Origin: Mycolicibacterium baixiangningiae
Lineage (GTDB): Bacteria; Actinomycetota; Actinomycetes; Mycobacteriales; Mycobacteriaceae
Direction of reading: 5' to 3'
DNA: 64,000 nucleotides
NCBI RefSeq assembly: GCF_016313185.1
Contig: NZ_CP066218.1
Location: 682,001 to 746,000 of the forward strand
The notes beneath the pieces are model-generated. The model was not told where the DNA came from, searched no databases, and saw only the letters and a program-made list of their open reading frames with translations. A program made the position numbers and the translations under genes. Below are positions 29,991-38,921 of this stretch, piece by piece (positions within the stretch are counted from its first letter, which is position 1; each line of letters opens with the position of its first letter).

Positions 29991-32738
29991 GTGCCCCTGC
30001 AGCTCATCAGCCGCGATGCGGAGTTGAGCGCCGTCGACACATTTCTCGCCGCGGTGCCGTCGGGCACGTCCGTGCTGATACTCGAAGGTGACGCCGGAAT
30101 CGGCAAGAGCACCGTCTGGCGCGCCGGCATCGCCCGCGCCCGCGCGCGCGGCTTCCGGGTGCTTTCGGCGCGCCCGGTGTCGAGCGAGTCGGCGTCCGCG
30201 TACTCGTCGCTGGCCGAGCTGTTCGCCGACGTGGGCACCGCCGTGCTGGACCACCTGCCCGCACCGCAGCGGCTCGCGATCGATCGGGTGCTGTCGCGAG
30301 CCGACGACACCGGCCCCGGCACCGATCAGCGTGCGGTGGCCGCCGCGGTGCGGTCGGTGATCGAGCGGCTGGCGCAGTCTGCTCCGGTGCTCGTCGCGAT
30401 CGACGATCTTCAATGGCTCGACCCGCCGACGGCCCTTGTCGTGGCGGCAGTGGCCCGGCGGTCGTCCGGGCCCGTCGGCTTCCTCGTCACGGTGCGCGCC
30501 GGTGAAGGCGCCCGCACGGATGTGCTGGTGGAACCGTCGCGTCCGGAACGGTTGCAGAGGGCGCAGGTGCATCCCATGCCGGTCGGTGCGTTGCACGCTG
30601 TGATCGCCAGCCAGCTGGGAAAGTCGCTGCCCCGGCCCAAAATGGCGTGGCTCCACGAGGTTTCGGCGGGCAACCCGTTCCACGCGCTGGAACTGGCGCG
30701 GGCGCTGGCCCGGGATTCCGGGGCCACCGGGCCGCTGCCCGGCACGCTCGCCGAGCTGGTCAGGACGCGGATCGCCGGGCTGCCCGGCCAGACCCGCAAT
30801 GCGCTGCTCGCCGCGGCCTGTATGGCGGCGCCCACCGTGGATCACGTGGCGCAAGCCATCGGCGACGACGTCGAGCGGACGGTCGCCGCCCTCGAGGAGG
30901 CCGAACGGCACGGCATCGTCGAGATCAACGGCTACCGGCTGACGTTCGGCCATCCGCTGTTCGCCCGCGGCGTGTACACCGATGCACCGGCCGGCGAGCG
31001 CGCCGCGATGCACCGGCGCCTCGCCGACATCGTCGAGAACCCCGAGTCCAAGGCGCGCCACCGCGCTTTGGGTGGTGACGACGATGACGACGAATACACG
31101 ATCCTGGCCCTCGACGAGGCCGCGGAATCGGCGTGCATCCGTGGCGCCCCCGCGGCGGCCGCTGAACTGCTCGACATGGCTCGTGCCCGGGGTGGTGGTG
31201 ACACACCCGAGCGGAGCCTGCGCGCCGCGGGGTGTCACTTCGAGGCGGGCGACACCGCTCGGGCACGAGAGTTGTTGGAAGAGAACATCGGCCGAATGAC
31301 ACCCGGTGAGATGCGGGCCAGAGCGCTACATCTGCTCGGCCTGGTCCGGCTGTGGGACAACAGCTCCGCCGACGCGGTGCCGCTGCTGGAACAGGCCGTC
31401 GACGAAGTGGGTGTCAGCCCGGACCGCCGCGTGCAGATGCTCGTCATGCTCGCGTTCATCGAGTTCAACGCGGGACGGGCGGACCGGGCGGTGCAGCGCG
31501 CGGAAGAGGCGGTGGCACAGGCGAACACGCTGGAGCGAGCCGATCTGCTGAGCCAGGCCCGGCCGATGCGGGCGATGCTGCGGTTCCTGCTCGGCGACGG
31601 GCTCGACGAAACCGAACTCGACGGCGTGTTCGACTTCGACGAACCCGACGACATGCCGCTGGCCGCACGGCCGAGGACACTGCACGCCCTGCTGATGTTG
31701 TGGACCGGCCACCTCGACGAGGCGGCGGACCGGTTCGCGGCGATTGCCGAACGCTGTATCGAGCGCGGCGACGAGAGCGAGCGGTTCTTCGTCGATTTCC
31801 ACCTCGGCCAGGTCCACCTGTGGCGGGCGGACTTTGCCGCGGCGGAGCGGGTCGCCGAGGACAGCGTCGAACGGGCGTTGCAGTCCCACAGTGACCTGCC
31901 GCTGTTCATCGCGCTGATCGTGCGGGCCATGGTGAGCGCGCACCTCGGCCGGGTGGATCAGACCCGACGCTTCGCCGCACAGGCTTTCACCGTGGGGGAG
32001 CGCTGCAGCTCGAGCCGTCTCGGGGTGTGGGCGGTGGCCGGCCTCGGTTTCCTCGAAGTGTCCCTGCGCGACTATCAGGCTGCGGTCGATGTGCTGGCCC
32101 CGGCGGTCGAGGGCTGGTCGGCGATGCCGTCCTCGACAGAACTGGTCACGGCGCCATTCCTGCCAGACGCGGCGGAGGCGCTCATCGGGGTCGGGCGGCT
32201 CGACGACGCCGAACGGCTCGTCGAGACGGTGGAGAGCAACGGGCAGCGACTCCATCGGCCCTGGATGCTCGCCGTGGGCGCCCGCTGCCGCGCGCTGCTA
32301 CTCGCCGCACGCGGGGACCTCGCGGGCGCCGTCGCCGCCGGCGAGCGCGCACTGGCCGAGCACAAGCGGTTGCCGATGCCGTTCGAACTGGCCCGGACTC
32401 AGTTGACGGTGGGCCGGTTGCAGCACCGGCGACGCCAGTACGACGCCGCCACCGACACCGTCACGGCCGCGCTCACCGCATTCGAGCGGATCGGCGCCGC
32501 ACTGTGGGCCCAGCAGGCACGCGCCGAACTGGCCGGGCTGGCCGGCCGCCAGACCGCTGCCGGGCTCGCCGAATCCGAGCGCCGCTTCGCCGACTTGGCC
32601 GCCGAGGGCCTGACCAACCGGGAGATCGCGGCGGCGCTCTTCGTGAGCGAGAAGACGGTGGAGGCCAACCTGTCCCGCATCTACCGCCGACTGGGCATCC
32701 GCTCCCGCGCTGAACTCGCGCGGGCCCTCAACTCCTGA
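29991..32738 (+). CDS. LAL-type LuxR transcriptional regulator with AAA domain
   Basis: A 915-residue large ATP-binding LuxR regulator. The N-terminal AAA ATPase has Walker A GDAGIGKST (residues 33-41) and Walker B VLVAIDDLQWLD (about 131-142). The middle, about 340-840, is a helical TPR-like array. The C-terminal 60 residues form a GerE/LuxR HTH (LTNREIAAALFVSEKTVEANLSR). GTG start at 29991. Proteins of this class switch pathways in response to small ligands; the upstream efflux pump is a plausible target by position only. Its last 11 bases overlap the convergent xthA. Confidence 0.92.
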   Translation: MPLQLISRDAELSAVDTFLAAVPSGTSVLILEGDAGIGKSTVWRAGIARARARGFRVLSARPVSSESASAYSSLAELFADVGTAVLDHLPAPQRLAIDRVLSRADDTGPGTDQRAVAAAVRSVIERLAQSAPVLVAIDDLQWLDPPTALVVAAVARRSSGPVGFLVTVRAGEGARTDVLVEPSRPERLQRAQVHPMPVGALHAVIASQLGKSLPRPKMAWLHEVSAGNPFHALELARALARDSGATGPLPGTLAELVRTRIAGLPGQTRNALLAAACMAAPTVDHVAQAIGDDVERTVAALEEAERHGIVEINGYRLTFGHPLFARGVYTDAPAGERAAMHRRLADIVENPESKARHRALGGDDDDDEYTILALDEAAESACIRGAPAAAAELLDMARARGGGDTPERSLRAAGCHFEAGDTARARELLEENIGRMTPGEMRARALHLLGLVRLWDNSSADAVPLLEQAVDEVGVSPDRRVQMLVMLAFIEFNAGRADRAVQRAEEAVAQANTLERADLLSQARPMRAMLRFLLGDGLDETELDGVFDFDEPDDMPLAARPRTLHALLMLWTGHLDEAADRFAAIAERCIERGDESERFFVDFHLGQVHLWRADFAAAERVAEDSVERALQSHSDLPLFIALIVRAMVSAHLGRVDQTRRFAAQAFTVGERCSSSRLGVWAVAGLGFLEVSLRDYQAAVDVLAPAVEGWSAMPSSTELVTAPFLPDAAEALIGVGRLDDAERLVETVESNGQRLHRPWMLAVGARCRALLLAARGDLAGAVAAGERALAEHKRLPMPFELARTQLTVGRLQHRRRQYDAATDTVTAALTAFERIGAALWAQQARAELAGLAGRQTAAGLAESERRFADLAAEGLTNREIAAALFVSEKTVEANLSRIYRRLGIRSRAELARALNS

Positions 32739-33531
32739 GGTCCACCAGCACCGGAGCGTGATCGCTGGCGCCCTTGCCTTTTCGTTCCTCACGGTCGATC
32801 TCGGCGTGGGTGACCCGGTCGGCGAAGGCCGGCGATCCGAGGATGAAGTCGATGCGCATCCCGCGCCGCTTCTGGAACGCCAGCCGGGTGTAGTCCCAGT
32901 ATGTGTAGACACCGGGGCCCGGCGTGAACGGCCGCACCACGTCGGCATATCCGGCGTCGACGATGGCGTTGAACGCGGCACGCTCGGGTGGTGTGACGTG
33001 GGTGCTGTCCCGGTAGGCCTCGACGCTCCACACGTCGTCGTCGGTCGGGGCGATGTTCCAGTCGCCGACCATCGCGATGGGCAGGGACGGGTCGTCGGTC
33101 ACCCAGCGGTGGGCGGTGTCCCGCAGTGCGGCAAGCCATTCCAGCTTGTAGGCGTAGTGGGGTGAGCCGACGAACCGGCCGTTGGGCACATAGAGGCTCC
33201 ACACCCGCACGCCGCCGCACGTCGCACCGAGCGCACGGGCCTCGGCGACCGCCTCGATGTCGGGTTTGTCACCCCAGGTGGGTTGGCCGTCGAATCCGAC
33301 CTGCACGTCGTCGATGCCCACCCGCGAGGCGATCGCGACGCCGTTCCATTGGTTGAACCCGCAGTGCACGACGTCGTAGCCGAGCGCGGCGAACGGCATG
33401 CTGGGGAACTGCTGCTCGGAGCATTTGGTCTCCTGCATGGCCAGCACGTCGACGTCGGCCTTCTGCAGCCATTCGGTCACCCGGTCCACCCGGGCGCGAA
33501 TGGAGTTGACGTTCCAGGTGGCCAGCCGCAT
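32728..33531 (-). CDS. xthA: Exodeoxyribonuclease III / AP endonuclease
   Basis: Metal-dependent nuclease of base-excision repair, 267 residues, cutting 5' of abasic sites and removing 3' blocks. Catalytic motifs of the EEP family are visible: TWNVNSIRAR (Asn), MQETKC (metal-binding Glu), GDWNIAPTDDD (Asp, Asn) and the C-terminal SDHAPVLVDL (Asp, His). ATG at 33531. Converges on the LAL regulator with an 11-base overlap. A GNAT gene ends... and starts upstream on the same strand, with only 3 bases between its stop and this start, so xthA, the GNAT gene and def form one unit. Confidence 0.96.
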   Translation of the reverse strand: MRLATWNVNSIRARVDRVTEWLQKADVDVLAMQETKCSEQQFPSMPFAALGYDVVHCGFNQWNGVAIASRVGIDDVQVGFDGQPTWGDKPDIEAVAEARALGATCGGVRVWSLYVPNGRFVGSPHYAYKLEWLAALRDTAHRWVTDDPSLPIAMVGDWNIAPTDDDVWSVEAYRDSTHVTPPERAAFNAIVDAGYADVVRPFTPGPGVYTYWDYTRLAFQKRRGMRIDFILGSPAFADRVTHAEIDREERKGKGASDHAPVLVDLRS

Positions 33532-33534
33532 GCG

Positions 33535-34425
33535 CTACAGCTTAGAAGCGTCGAGGTAGCGCTCCCGGTGCTGTGCGGTGAAACCCATCGACTCGTAGAG
33601 TGCGATCGCGCCGTCGTTGTCGGCCAGGACCTGCACGTAGGCGTGCGTGGCGCCGCTCCGCGCACCCCATGTCAGCAGCCCCGCGCACAGGGTGCGGGCG
33701 TGGCCGCGGCGGCGCCGGTCCTCGGCGACCCGCACGGCCGACAGGCCCACCCACCGGGTGCCGTCGTGTGCGGGTGTGACGGCGGCGCGGCCCACCGCGG
33801 CGTCGTCGATGCGGCCGAACCCGACCTGCCCGTCGACGACCGCGGTCAGCACGTCGACGGGTACCTCACGCTGGTACACCGCCAGCCACGTGGCGTCGGG
33901 CCGCGAGCTGACCGCGACGTCGACGGCGCCCGCGTCGGTGAGGGCGCGCACCATCACGATGCTCTCGAGATGGATCTCGGAGTCGGGCAGCCGCACCAGC
34001 CGGTCGGGTAGGGCCAGCCACGGGGTGAGGCCGCGCCGGGCATACCAGTCCCTGATCGCGGGCACCGCGGCGGTGTTCGAGGTGATATCAAGCGGCACAG
34101 CGGAATTGCCGCGATGGGTATGGCCGTCGGAGGCGCGCAGCAGCCAGCCGTCGAGCCATTCGCGGTGCAGGCCCGGCCACGCCAGCGCGGCCGCGTGCTC
34201 GACCGCCCGGATCTGGGACGCCTTCACCGGAACGTCGGTCAGCACCCGCACCGTGACCACATCGGCCGGTGAGATCTCCACGATGTCACCGGATTTCGTC
34301 CGCACCCGCACCACCGGGTCACGGTCCAGCAGGTGGCCTACCACGTCGTTGAGCGGCGGCACCGAACCGGCGGGCAACCGGTAGCGCAGGCTCACCCGCG
34401 TGCCGGGCCGGGGCAGACCGGGCAC
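33535..34425 (-). CDS. GNAT-family N-acetyltransferase (Rv0428c-like)
   Basis: A 296-residue protein. Residues about 1-70 are an SH3-like or beta-rich domain (GTRVSLRYRLPAG, GDIVEISPADVVTVRVL). The C-terminal half is a GNAT fold: WVGLSAVRVAEDRRRRGHARTL provides the acetyl-CoA pyrophosphate loop, a variant of the R/QxxGxG/A motif, and ALYESMGF is the terminal strand-helix. GTG start at 34425, 5 bases after the def stop, so it is coupled with peptide deformylase. A role in acetylating N-termini or a metabolite is possible but not shown. Confidence 0.85.
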   Translation of the reverse strand: MPGLPRPGTRVSLRYRLPAGSVPPLNDVVGHLLDRDPVVRVRTKSGDIVEISPADVVTVRVLTDVPVKASQIRAVEHAAALAWPGLHREWLDGWLLRASDGHTHRGNSAVPLDITSNTAAVPAIRDWYARRGLTPWLALPDRLVRLPDSEIHLESIVMVRALTDAGAVDVAVSSRPDATWLAVYQREVPVDVLTAVVDGQVGFGRIDDAAVGRAAVTPAHDGTRWVGLSAVRVAEDRRRRGHARTLCAGLLTWGARSGATHAYVQVLADNDGAIALYESMGFTAQHRERYLDASKL

Positions 34426-34430
34426 GAAGC

Positions 34431-35024
34431 TCAGTGACCGAACGGATCGGGATCGGTGCCGGGCGTCCAGCTCAGTCCCGGCGTACCCCAGCCGTTCTGC
34501 TTGACGGCGCGTTTGGCCGCCCGCGCGTGCCGGCCGATCAACCGGTCGAGATAGAGGAACCCGTCGAGATGTCCCGTCTCGTGCTGCAGCATCCTCGCGA
34601 ACAGCCCGGTGCCCTCGACGGTGATGGGGGTGCCGTCGGCGTCGAGTCCTGTCACCCTTGCCCAGTCGGCGCGGCCGGTCGGGAACTGCTCGCCGGGAAC
34701 CGACAGGCAGCCCTCTTCGTCGTCGTCGGGGTCGGGCATCGTCTCGGGGACGTCGGAGGTCTCGAGCACCGGATTGACCACGACGCCGCGGCGCCGGCCC
34801 GCGCGGCCGCGCGAATCCGGGCAGTCGTAGACGAACACCCGCTTGGAGACTCCGATCTGGTTGGCGGCCAAGCCGACACCGTTGGCGGCGTCCATCGTCT
34901 CGTAGAGATCGCGGATGAGATCGGCGAGATCCTCGGGGAGGGAACCGTCCTCGCCGACGGGGATCGGGGTGGTTGCGGTGCGCAGGACGGGATCTCCCAC
35001 GATGCGAATCGGAACGACGGCCAC
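34431..35024 (-). CDS. def: Peptide deformylase
   Basis: Removes the formyl group from nascent protein N-termini. The 197-residue metalloenzyme has all three motifs: [19 protein letters not shown] (metal-binding Cys) and QHETGHLDG (HExxH-type with both His ligands and the Glu base). As in M. tuberculosis Def, the sequence between motifs 1 and 2 carries a long acidic insert (PDPDDDEEG). ATG at 35024; divergent from the DUF3263 gene with 139 bases between. Leads a def-GNAT-xthA unit. Confidence 0.97.
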   Translation of the reverse strand: MAVVPIRIVGDPVLRTATTPIPVGEDGSLPEDLADLIRDLYETMDAANGVGLAANQIGVSKRVFVYDCPDSRGRAGRRRGVVVNPVLETSDVPETMPDPDDDEEGCLSVPGEQFPTGRADWARVTGLDADGTPITVEGTGLFARMLQHETGHLDGFLYLDRLIGRHARAAKRAVKQNGWGTPGLSWTPGTDPDPFGH

Positions 35025-35163
35025 GGTGGTGCAGCTTAGGACGAGCAGCTTACGTGAGCCGACTCGCCCGCCTCAGTGACGCCTCATCTCTCGCCGCCGT
35101 GATTGAATGAGCGCCGAACCACATGGGTGTCATTTTCGAGTGTCGGAGGGTCCGAGGAGCAAT

Positions 35164-35472
35164 ATGGACGGCGCCAGGGCGCAGACTGAGCAATCCGGCG
35201 ACGACTCTGATCTGCCCGCAGGACTGACCAGGCGCGAATTCGACATATTGGCCTTCGAGCGCCAGTGGTGGAAGTACGCCGGCAGCAAAGAGGACGCCAT
35301 CAAAGAGCTGTTCTCGATGTCGGCGACCCGCTATTACCAGGTACTCAACGCCCTCGTCGACCGTCCGGAGGCGCTTGCCGCGGATCCGATGCTGGTCAAA
35401 CGCCTGCGCCGGCTGCGCGCCAGCAGGCAGAAGGCGCGGGCGGCACGACGGTTGGGCTTCGAGGTCACCTGA
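35164..35472 (+). CDS. DUF3263 protein (Rv0430-like)
   Basis: A 102-residue actinobacterial protein, same length as I recall for Rv0430. The core LTRREFDILAFERQWWKYAGSKEDAIKE... resembles an HTH: a SKEDAIKELFSMSATRYYQVL segment looks like a sigma-factor or MarR-like recognition helix, and the C-terminus is strongly basic (KRLRRLRASRQKARAARR). DNA or RNA binding is therefore plausible but unproven. ATG at 35164 follows a GAGGAG site 5 bases upstream; an ATG at 35107 lacks such a site. First of a plus-strand row with virR and sodC. Confidence 0.85.
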   Translation: MDGARAQTEQSGDDSDLPAGLTRREFDILAFERQWWKYAGSKEDAIKELFSMSATRYYQVLNALVDRPEALAADPMLVKRLRRLRASRQKARAARRLGFEVT

Positions 35473-35522
35473 TCCCGCGCGTCGTGCGGGGTGGCTCCGC
35501 CCGCTAGATACAGTGGGGCGTG

Positions 35523-35981
35523 ATGAACCAGCGAGAATCCTCCGGACTGCCTCTGCGCGCCATCGTGATGGTGCTGCTCTTCCTCGGCATCGTCTTCCTC
35601 CTGGTGGGGTTCCAGGCGCTGGGGTCCGACGACGATTCGGCGTCCGACGAGACCACGGTGGCCACCACGACGGTCACCCCGTCACCGGAGCCCTCACCGG
35701 AAGCCGCGGTCCGGCCCGAAGTCCGCGTCTTCAACATCTCCGAGGTCCAGGGCGCCGCCGAGGGGGTGGCGACGCGGTTGCGTGACGACGGCTGGAACGT
35801 CGCCGAAACCGGCAACCTCACCATGGAGGGTGTCCCCGCGACGACGGTGTACTTCGGCGAGGAACCGGGGGAGCGGGAGGCCGCCGACGAGGTGGGCCGA
35901 CTGCTCGAGGCGCCCGTCGAACCTCGCGTGCCCCCGCTGACCGAACAACCACCAGGCGTCATCGTGGCGGTCACCGGTTAG
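35523..35981 (+). CDS. virR: Envelope/vesicle regulator VirR (LytR_C domain protein)
   Basis: A 152-residue single-pass membrane protein corresponding to Rv0431, known as VirR, which restrains membrane-vesicle release and affects cell-wall structure in M. tuberculosis. TM segment at about residues 12-33, a Thr/Pro/Ser-rich linker (45-63), then a LytR_C domain beginning [19 protein letters not shown] at 35523; a TACAGT box at 35509-35514, 8 bases upstream, suggests a leaderless or very short-leader transcript. Stop codon TAG at 35979 is itself part of a -10-like box for sodC. Confidence 0.93.
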   Translation: MNQRESSGLPLRAIVMVLLFLGIVFLLVGFQALGSDDDSASDETTVATTTVTPSPEPSPEAAVRPEVRVFNISEVQGAAEGVATRLRDDGWNVAETGNLTMEGVPATTVYFGEEPGEREAADEVGRLLEAPVEPRVPPLTEQPPGVIVAVTG

Positions 35982-35991
35982 GCTCGTGACC

Positions 35992-36717
35992 ATGCTCAAG
36001 CCCGGTCTCACATCCGCCGCCGTCGCCGCCATGTTCGCCGTTCCCGCGCTCGCGCTGAGCGCCTGCACCCCCAACGAGCCGGTGTCGAGCGAACCAGGCA
36101 CCACGCCTTCGGTGTGGACCGGTTCACCGTCGCCGTCGGCAGCGCCGGGTGAAGGCGAAGAGGGCGGGAGCGGCTCCGAAGGCCACTCCGAGGGTGGCGA
36201 GAAACTGGTCGCCGAGCTCAAGAGTCCCGACGGCACCACCGTGGCGAATGCGGAGTTCGACTTCAGCGGCGGCTACGCCACCGTCACCGTCCAGACGGTC
36301 GCGTCGGGACAGCTGGAGCCGGGCTTCCACGGCATGCACGTCCACCAGGTCGGTAAGTGTGAGCCCAATTCGGTGGCGCCCGCCGGCGGTGCGCCGGGCA
36401 ACTTCCTCTCCGCGGGTGGGCATTTCCAGGCCGAGGGCCACACCGGGCATCCCGCCAGCGGCGACCTCACCTCGCTGCAGGTCCGTGAGGACGGTTCGGC
36501 GATGGTGGTGACCACCACCGACGCGTTCACCGCCGAGGAGCTGACCTCCGGGCAGGGCACCGCGATCATGATCCACGAGAAGTCGGACAACTTCGCGAAC
36601 ATTCCGCCGGAGCGCTACAACCAGGTCAACGGCACCCCGGGGCCGGATCAGGCGACCATGGCCACCGGTGACGCCGGTGGGCGGGTGGCGTGCGGTGTTA
36701 TCCGTCCCGCCGAGTAG
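35992..36717 (+). CDS. sodC: Cu/Zn superoxide dismutase lipoprotein
   Basis: Extracytoplasmic dismutase protecting the envelope from superoxide, 241 residues. Lipoprotein signal with lipobox LSAC, a Pro/Ser/Gly-rich tether up to about residue 65, then the SOD fold with copper ligands in [24 protein letters not shown], a D in the SGDLTSLQ loop, and [10 protein letters not shown]. The CxxC-type disulfide partners are at the VGKC and VACGVI cysteines. The ATG at 35992 fits a TAGGCT box (35979-35984) 7 bases upstream that overlaps the virR stop; a GTG at 35986 is the alternative. Its 3' end overlaps the next gene by 23 bases. Confidence 0.95.
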   Translation: MLKPGLTSAAVAAMFAVPALALSACTPNEPVSSEPGTTPSVWTGSPSPSAAPGEGEEGGSGSEGHSEGGEKLVAELKSPDGTTVANAEFDFSGGYATVTVQTVASGQLEPGFHGMHVHQVGKCEPNSVAPAGGAPGNFLSAGGHFQAEGHTGHPASGDLTSLQVREDGSAMVVTTTDAFTAEELTSGQGTAIMIHEKSDNFANIPPERYNQVNGTPGPDQATMATGDAGGRVACGVIRPAE

Positions 36718-37825
36718 TCGCATCGACTTCGCCGGGTCACCCCGGCCTACCGTCGGCGTGGAATGGGAGTTCGCCCTCGTCGACGCCCACACCCGCGACC
36801 TGAGCAACGAGGCGGCCACGGTCATCGCCGAGATCGGCGAAAGCCCGCACGTGCACAAGGAATTGCTGCGTAACACCGTCGAGGTCGTCACCGGTATCTG
36901 CGAGAACTCCAGTGAGGCGATGGCGGATCTGAGCCATACCCTGCAGACCGTCCGGCGGATCGTGCGCGGTCGCGGCATGGAACTGTTCTGTGCCGGCACC
37001 CACCCGTTCGCCAAGTGGTCCGCGCAGCAACTCACCGACGCACCGCGCTACGCCGAGCTGATCAAGCGGACGCAGTGGTGGGGCAGGCAGATGCTGATTT
37101 GGGGCGTGCACGTCCACGTCGGGGTCTCCTCGGCGCACAAGGTCATGCCGATCATCTCGTCGCTGCTCAACCAGTATCCGCACCTGCTGGCGCTGTCGGC
37201 CTCGTCACCGTTCTGGGACGGTGCGGACACCGGTTACGCCAGCAACCGGGCGATGATGTTCCAGCAGCTGCCGACGGCGGGTCTGCCGTTCCAGTTCCAG
37301 TCGTGGCCGGAGTTCGAACGGTTCGTCCACGATCAGCGGAAGACCGGGATCATCGACCACATGAACGAGATCCGATGGGACATCCGGCCGTCGCCGCATC
37401 TGGGGACCATCGAGATCCGGGTCTTCGACGGGGTGTCCAACATCGCCGAACTCGGCTCGCTGGTCGCGCTCACCCACTGCCTTGTCGTCGATCTCGACCG
37501 CCGGCTCGAGGCGGGTGAGCAGCTGCCCGTGATGCCGCCGTGGCATGTGCAGGAGAACAAGTGGCGGGCCGCGCGTTACGGGCTCGACGCCGAGATCATC
37601 CTCGACGCCGACAGCAACGAGCGGTCGGTCACCGACGATCTCGACGATCTGCTGACCCGGCTGCAGCCGGTGGCGCAGTCCCTGGACTGTGCCGACGAGC
37701 TCGCCGGGGTCGCCGACATCTATCGCAACGGCGCGGGCTATCAGCGGCAGCGCCGCGTCGCCGAGGAGAACGACGGTGACCTGCTTGCGGTCGTCGACGC
37801 CCTGGTCGCCGAACTGGAGCTATAA
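36695..37825 (+). CDS. Carboxylate-amine ligase, YbdK/GCS2 family (Rv0433-like)
   Basis: Glutamate-cysteine-ligase-fold enzyme of 376 residues, the same length I recall for Rv0433. The GCS2 signature [10 protein letters not shown] opens the domain, with the ATP/metal acidic pattern [12 protein letters not shown], the [17 protein letters not shown] stretch and [17 protein letters not shown] later. Mycobacteria make mycothiol rather than glutathione, so the physiological amine acceptor is unknown; YbdK proteins have only weak glutamate-cysteine ligase activity. The GTG at 36695 gives [14 protein letters not shown], starting 23 bases inside sodC, and fits the family length better than the GTG at 36668. 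Confidence 0.9.
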   Translation: MLSVPPSSRIDFAGSPRPTVGVEWEFALVDAHTRDLSNEAATVIAEIGESPHVHKELLRNTVEVVTGICENSSEAMADLSHTLQTVRRIVRGRGMELFCAGTHPFAKWSAQQLTDAPRYAELIKRTQWWGRQMLIWGVHVHVGVSSAHKVMPIISSLLNQYPHLLALSASSPFWDGADTGYASNRAMMFQQLPTAGLPFQFQSWPEFERFVHDQRKTGIIDHMNEIRWDIRPSPHLGTIEIRVFDGVSNIAELGSLVALTHCLVVDLDRRLEAGEQLPVMPPWHVQENKWRAARYGLDAEIILDADSNERSVTDDLDDLLTRLQPVAQSLDCADELAGVADIYRNGAGYQRQRRVAEENDGDLLAVVDALVAELEL

Positions 37826-37834
37826 GGTGGCCTG

Positions 37835-38266
37835 ATGACGGTGCGGCAGTGGGTGCTGACGGCGTGTGTGGTTGCCACGCTCACCCTCGCCGGCTCTGTG
37901 GCCGGCTGCAGCAACGTCACCACGGGCACCCCGATGGCCGACCCGGATCAGACCGGACAGACCACGCCCCCGTCCACGTCTTCAGCGAGCCCTTCGCCGA
38001 CGACCCGGGCGCGCGTGCCCGACCCGACGACGCCAGGACCGCGGCCGCCGGGTGCGCCGCCGGCCGGCCTGGCCGCCACCGCGTGCGGTGAGTACATCGC
38101 CATGGACGAGGCGACGCAGCGTGAGGTGATCGTGGCGATCGGCGAACAGAACGAACTCGTCGCGCTCAACCCGGAACTGTGGATCACGATGGCCAGCGCG
38201 ATGTGCACGTTCGCCGACCCCGCGACGCTCGTCGAGGATGCCGTCGTCGGGGGCGGCTTCAACTGA
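37835..38266 (+). CDS. Putative lipoprotein, unknown function
   Basis: A 143-residue product with a lipoprotein signal peptide and lipobox VAGC, a long Thr/Pro/Ser tether (residues about 28-75, e.g. PTTPGPRPPGAPPAG) and a small C-terminal domain with two cysteines (ATACGEY and SAMCTFAD) likely to pair. I do not recognise a named family; it resembles other short mycobacterial lipoproteins in the Lpp/Lpq group. ATG at 37835 follows the ligase stop by 9 bases, so it may be the last gene of the sodC unit. Confidence 0.75.
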   Translation: MTVRQWVLTACVVATLTLAGSVAGCSNVTTGTPMADPDQTGQTTPPSTSSASPSPTTRARVPDPTTPGPRPPGAPPAGLAATACGEYIAMDEATQREVIVAIGEQNELVALNPELWITMASAMCTFADPATLVEDAVVGGGFN

Positions 38267-38400
38267 TCGTCATCGGCTTCGAGCCGACCACGTCACAATC
38301 CGCGCGGACGTCGAATCCGGCGTGCTCTGTGAACCTCGTGTAACCAACGCAACAATTGCGATTGCGGTCATTCAAGCAGCCGATAGTTCGAAATGCGGTC

Positions 38401-38438
38401 TTGACGGGACCCTTAGGCGCGCATAGCGTAAGCGCGCC
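38401..38438 (+). promoter_or_regulatory. Promoter with overlapping inverted repeat, upstream of decayed cluster
   Basis: TTGACG (38401-38406), a 17-base spacer and TAGCGT (38424-38429) form a good sigma-A promoter. An inverted repeat, GGCGCGC (38416-38422) and GCGCGCC (38432-38438) with a 9-base loop, brackets the -10 box, as an operator would. The transcript would reach a CAGGAG ribosome site before the aldehyde dehydrogenase stump at 38478. The 211-base region 38267-38477 holds nothing else I can identify. Confidence 0.5.
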
Positions 38439-38477
38439 CCACAAGGGTGTTGCCCAGCCCACTCAGGAGTTCGCAGT

Positions 38478-38921
38478 ATGACCGCCACCGCAGGCGCGCT
38501 CGACACCGTGGCCGACACCGGTGGTGACATCGCGTTCGGTGGCTCCCGGGTCCTCGGCAGCGGGTTCTTCCTCGAACCGACCGCCGTCGTCGGACCCGCC
38601 GACACCGATCCGGCGCTGACCGATGAGATCTTCGGACCGGTCCTGGTGGTGCAGCCGTTCGACTCCGTCTACGAACTGTTGCCGCGTGCCAACGGTGGCC
38701 GCTACGGGCTGACCGCCGGCGTGTGGACGACCGATGTCCGCAAGGCGCACGCGGTGTCGCACCAACTGCAGGCCGGCACCGTGTGGGTGAACACCTTCGC
38801 CGACTACAACGCTGCCGCGCCGTTCGGTGGATTCAAGGGCTCCGGTGTCGGAAAGGACTGCGGCCCTGAGGGTCTCGACAAGTGCCTGCAGACTCAGACG
38901 GTCTGGATGTCATTGTCGTGA
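38478..38921 (+). pseudogene. Aldehyde dehydrogenase remnant (C-terminal 130 residues)
   Basis: The frame encodes only 147 residues. After about 12 residues of unknown origin it matches the last quarter of NAD-dependent aldehyde dehydrogenases: FFLEPTAV, TDEIFGPVLVVQPFD, YGLTAGVWTTDVRKAH, AGTVWVNTFADYNAAAPFGGFKGSG and QTQTVWMSLS. The Rossmann domain, the general-base Glu and the nucleophilic Cys are all gone, so it cannot be an active dehydrogenase (normal length about 490). The promoter, ribosome site and ATG are intact, suggesting an in-frame internal deletion that kept the 5' end. The last 28 bases overlap the convergent Lrp gene. Confidence 0.85.
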
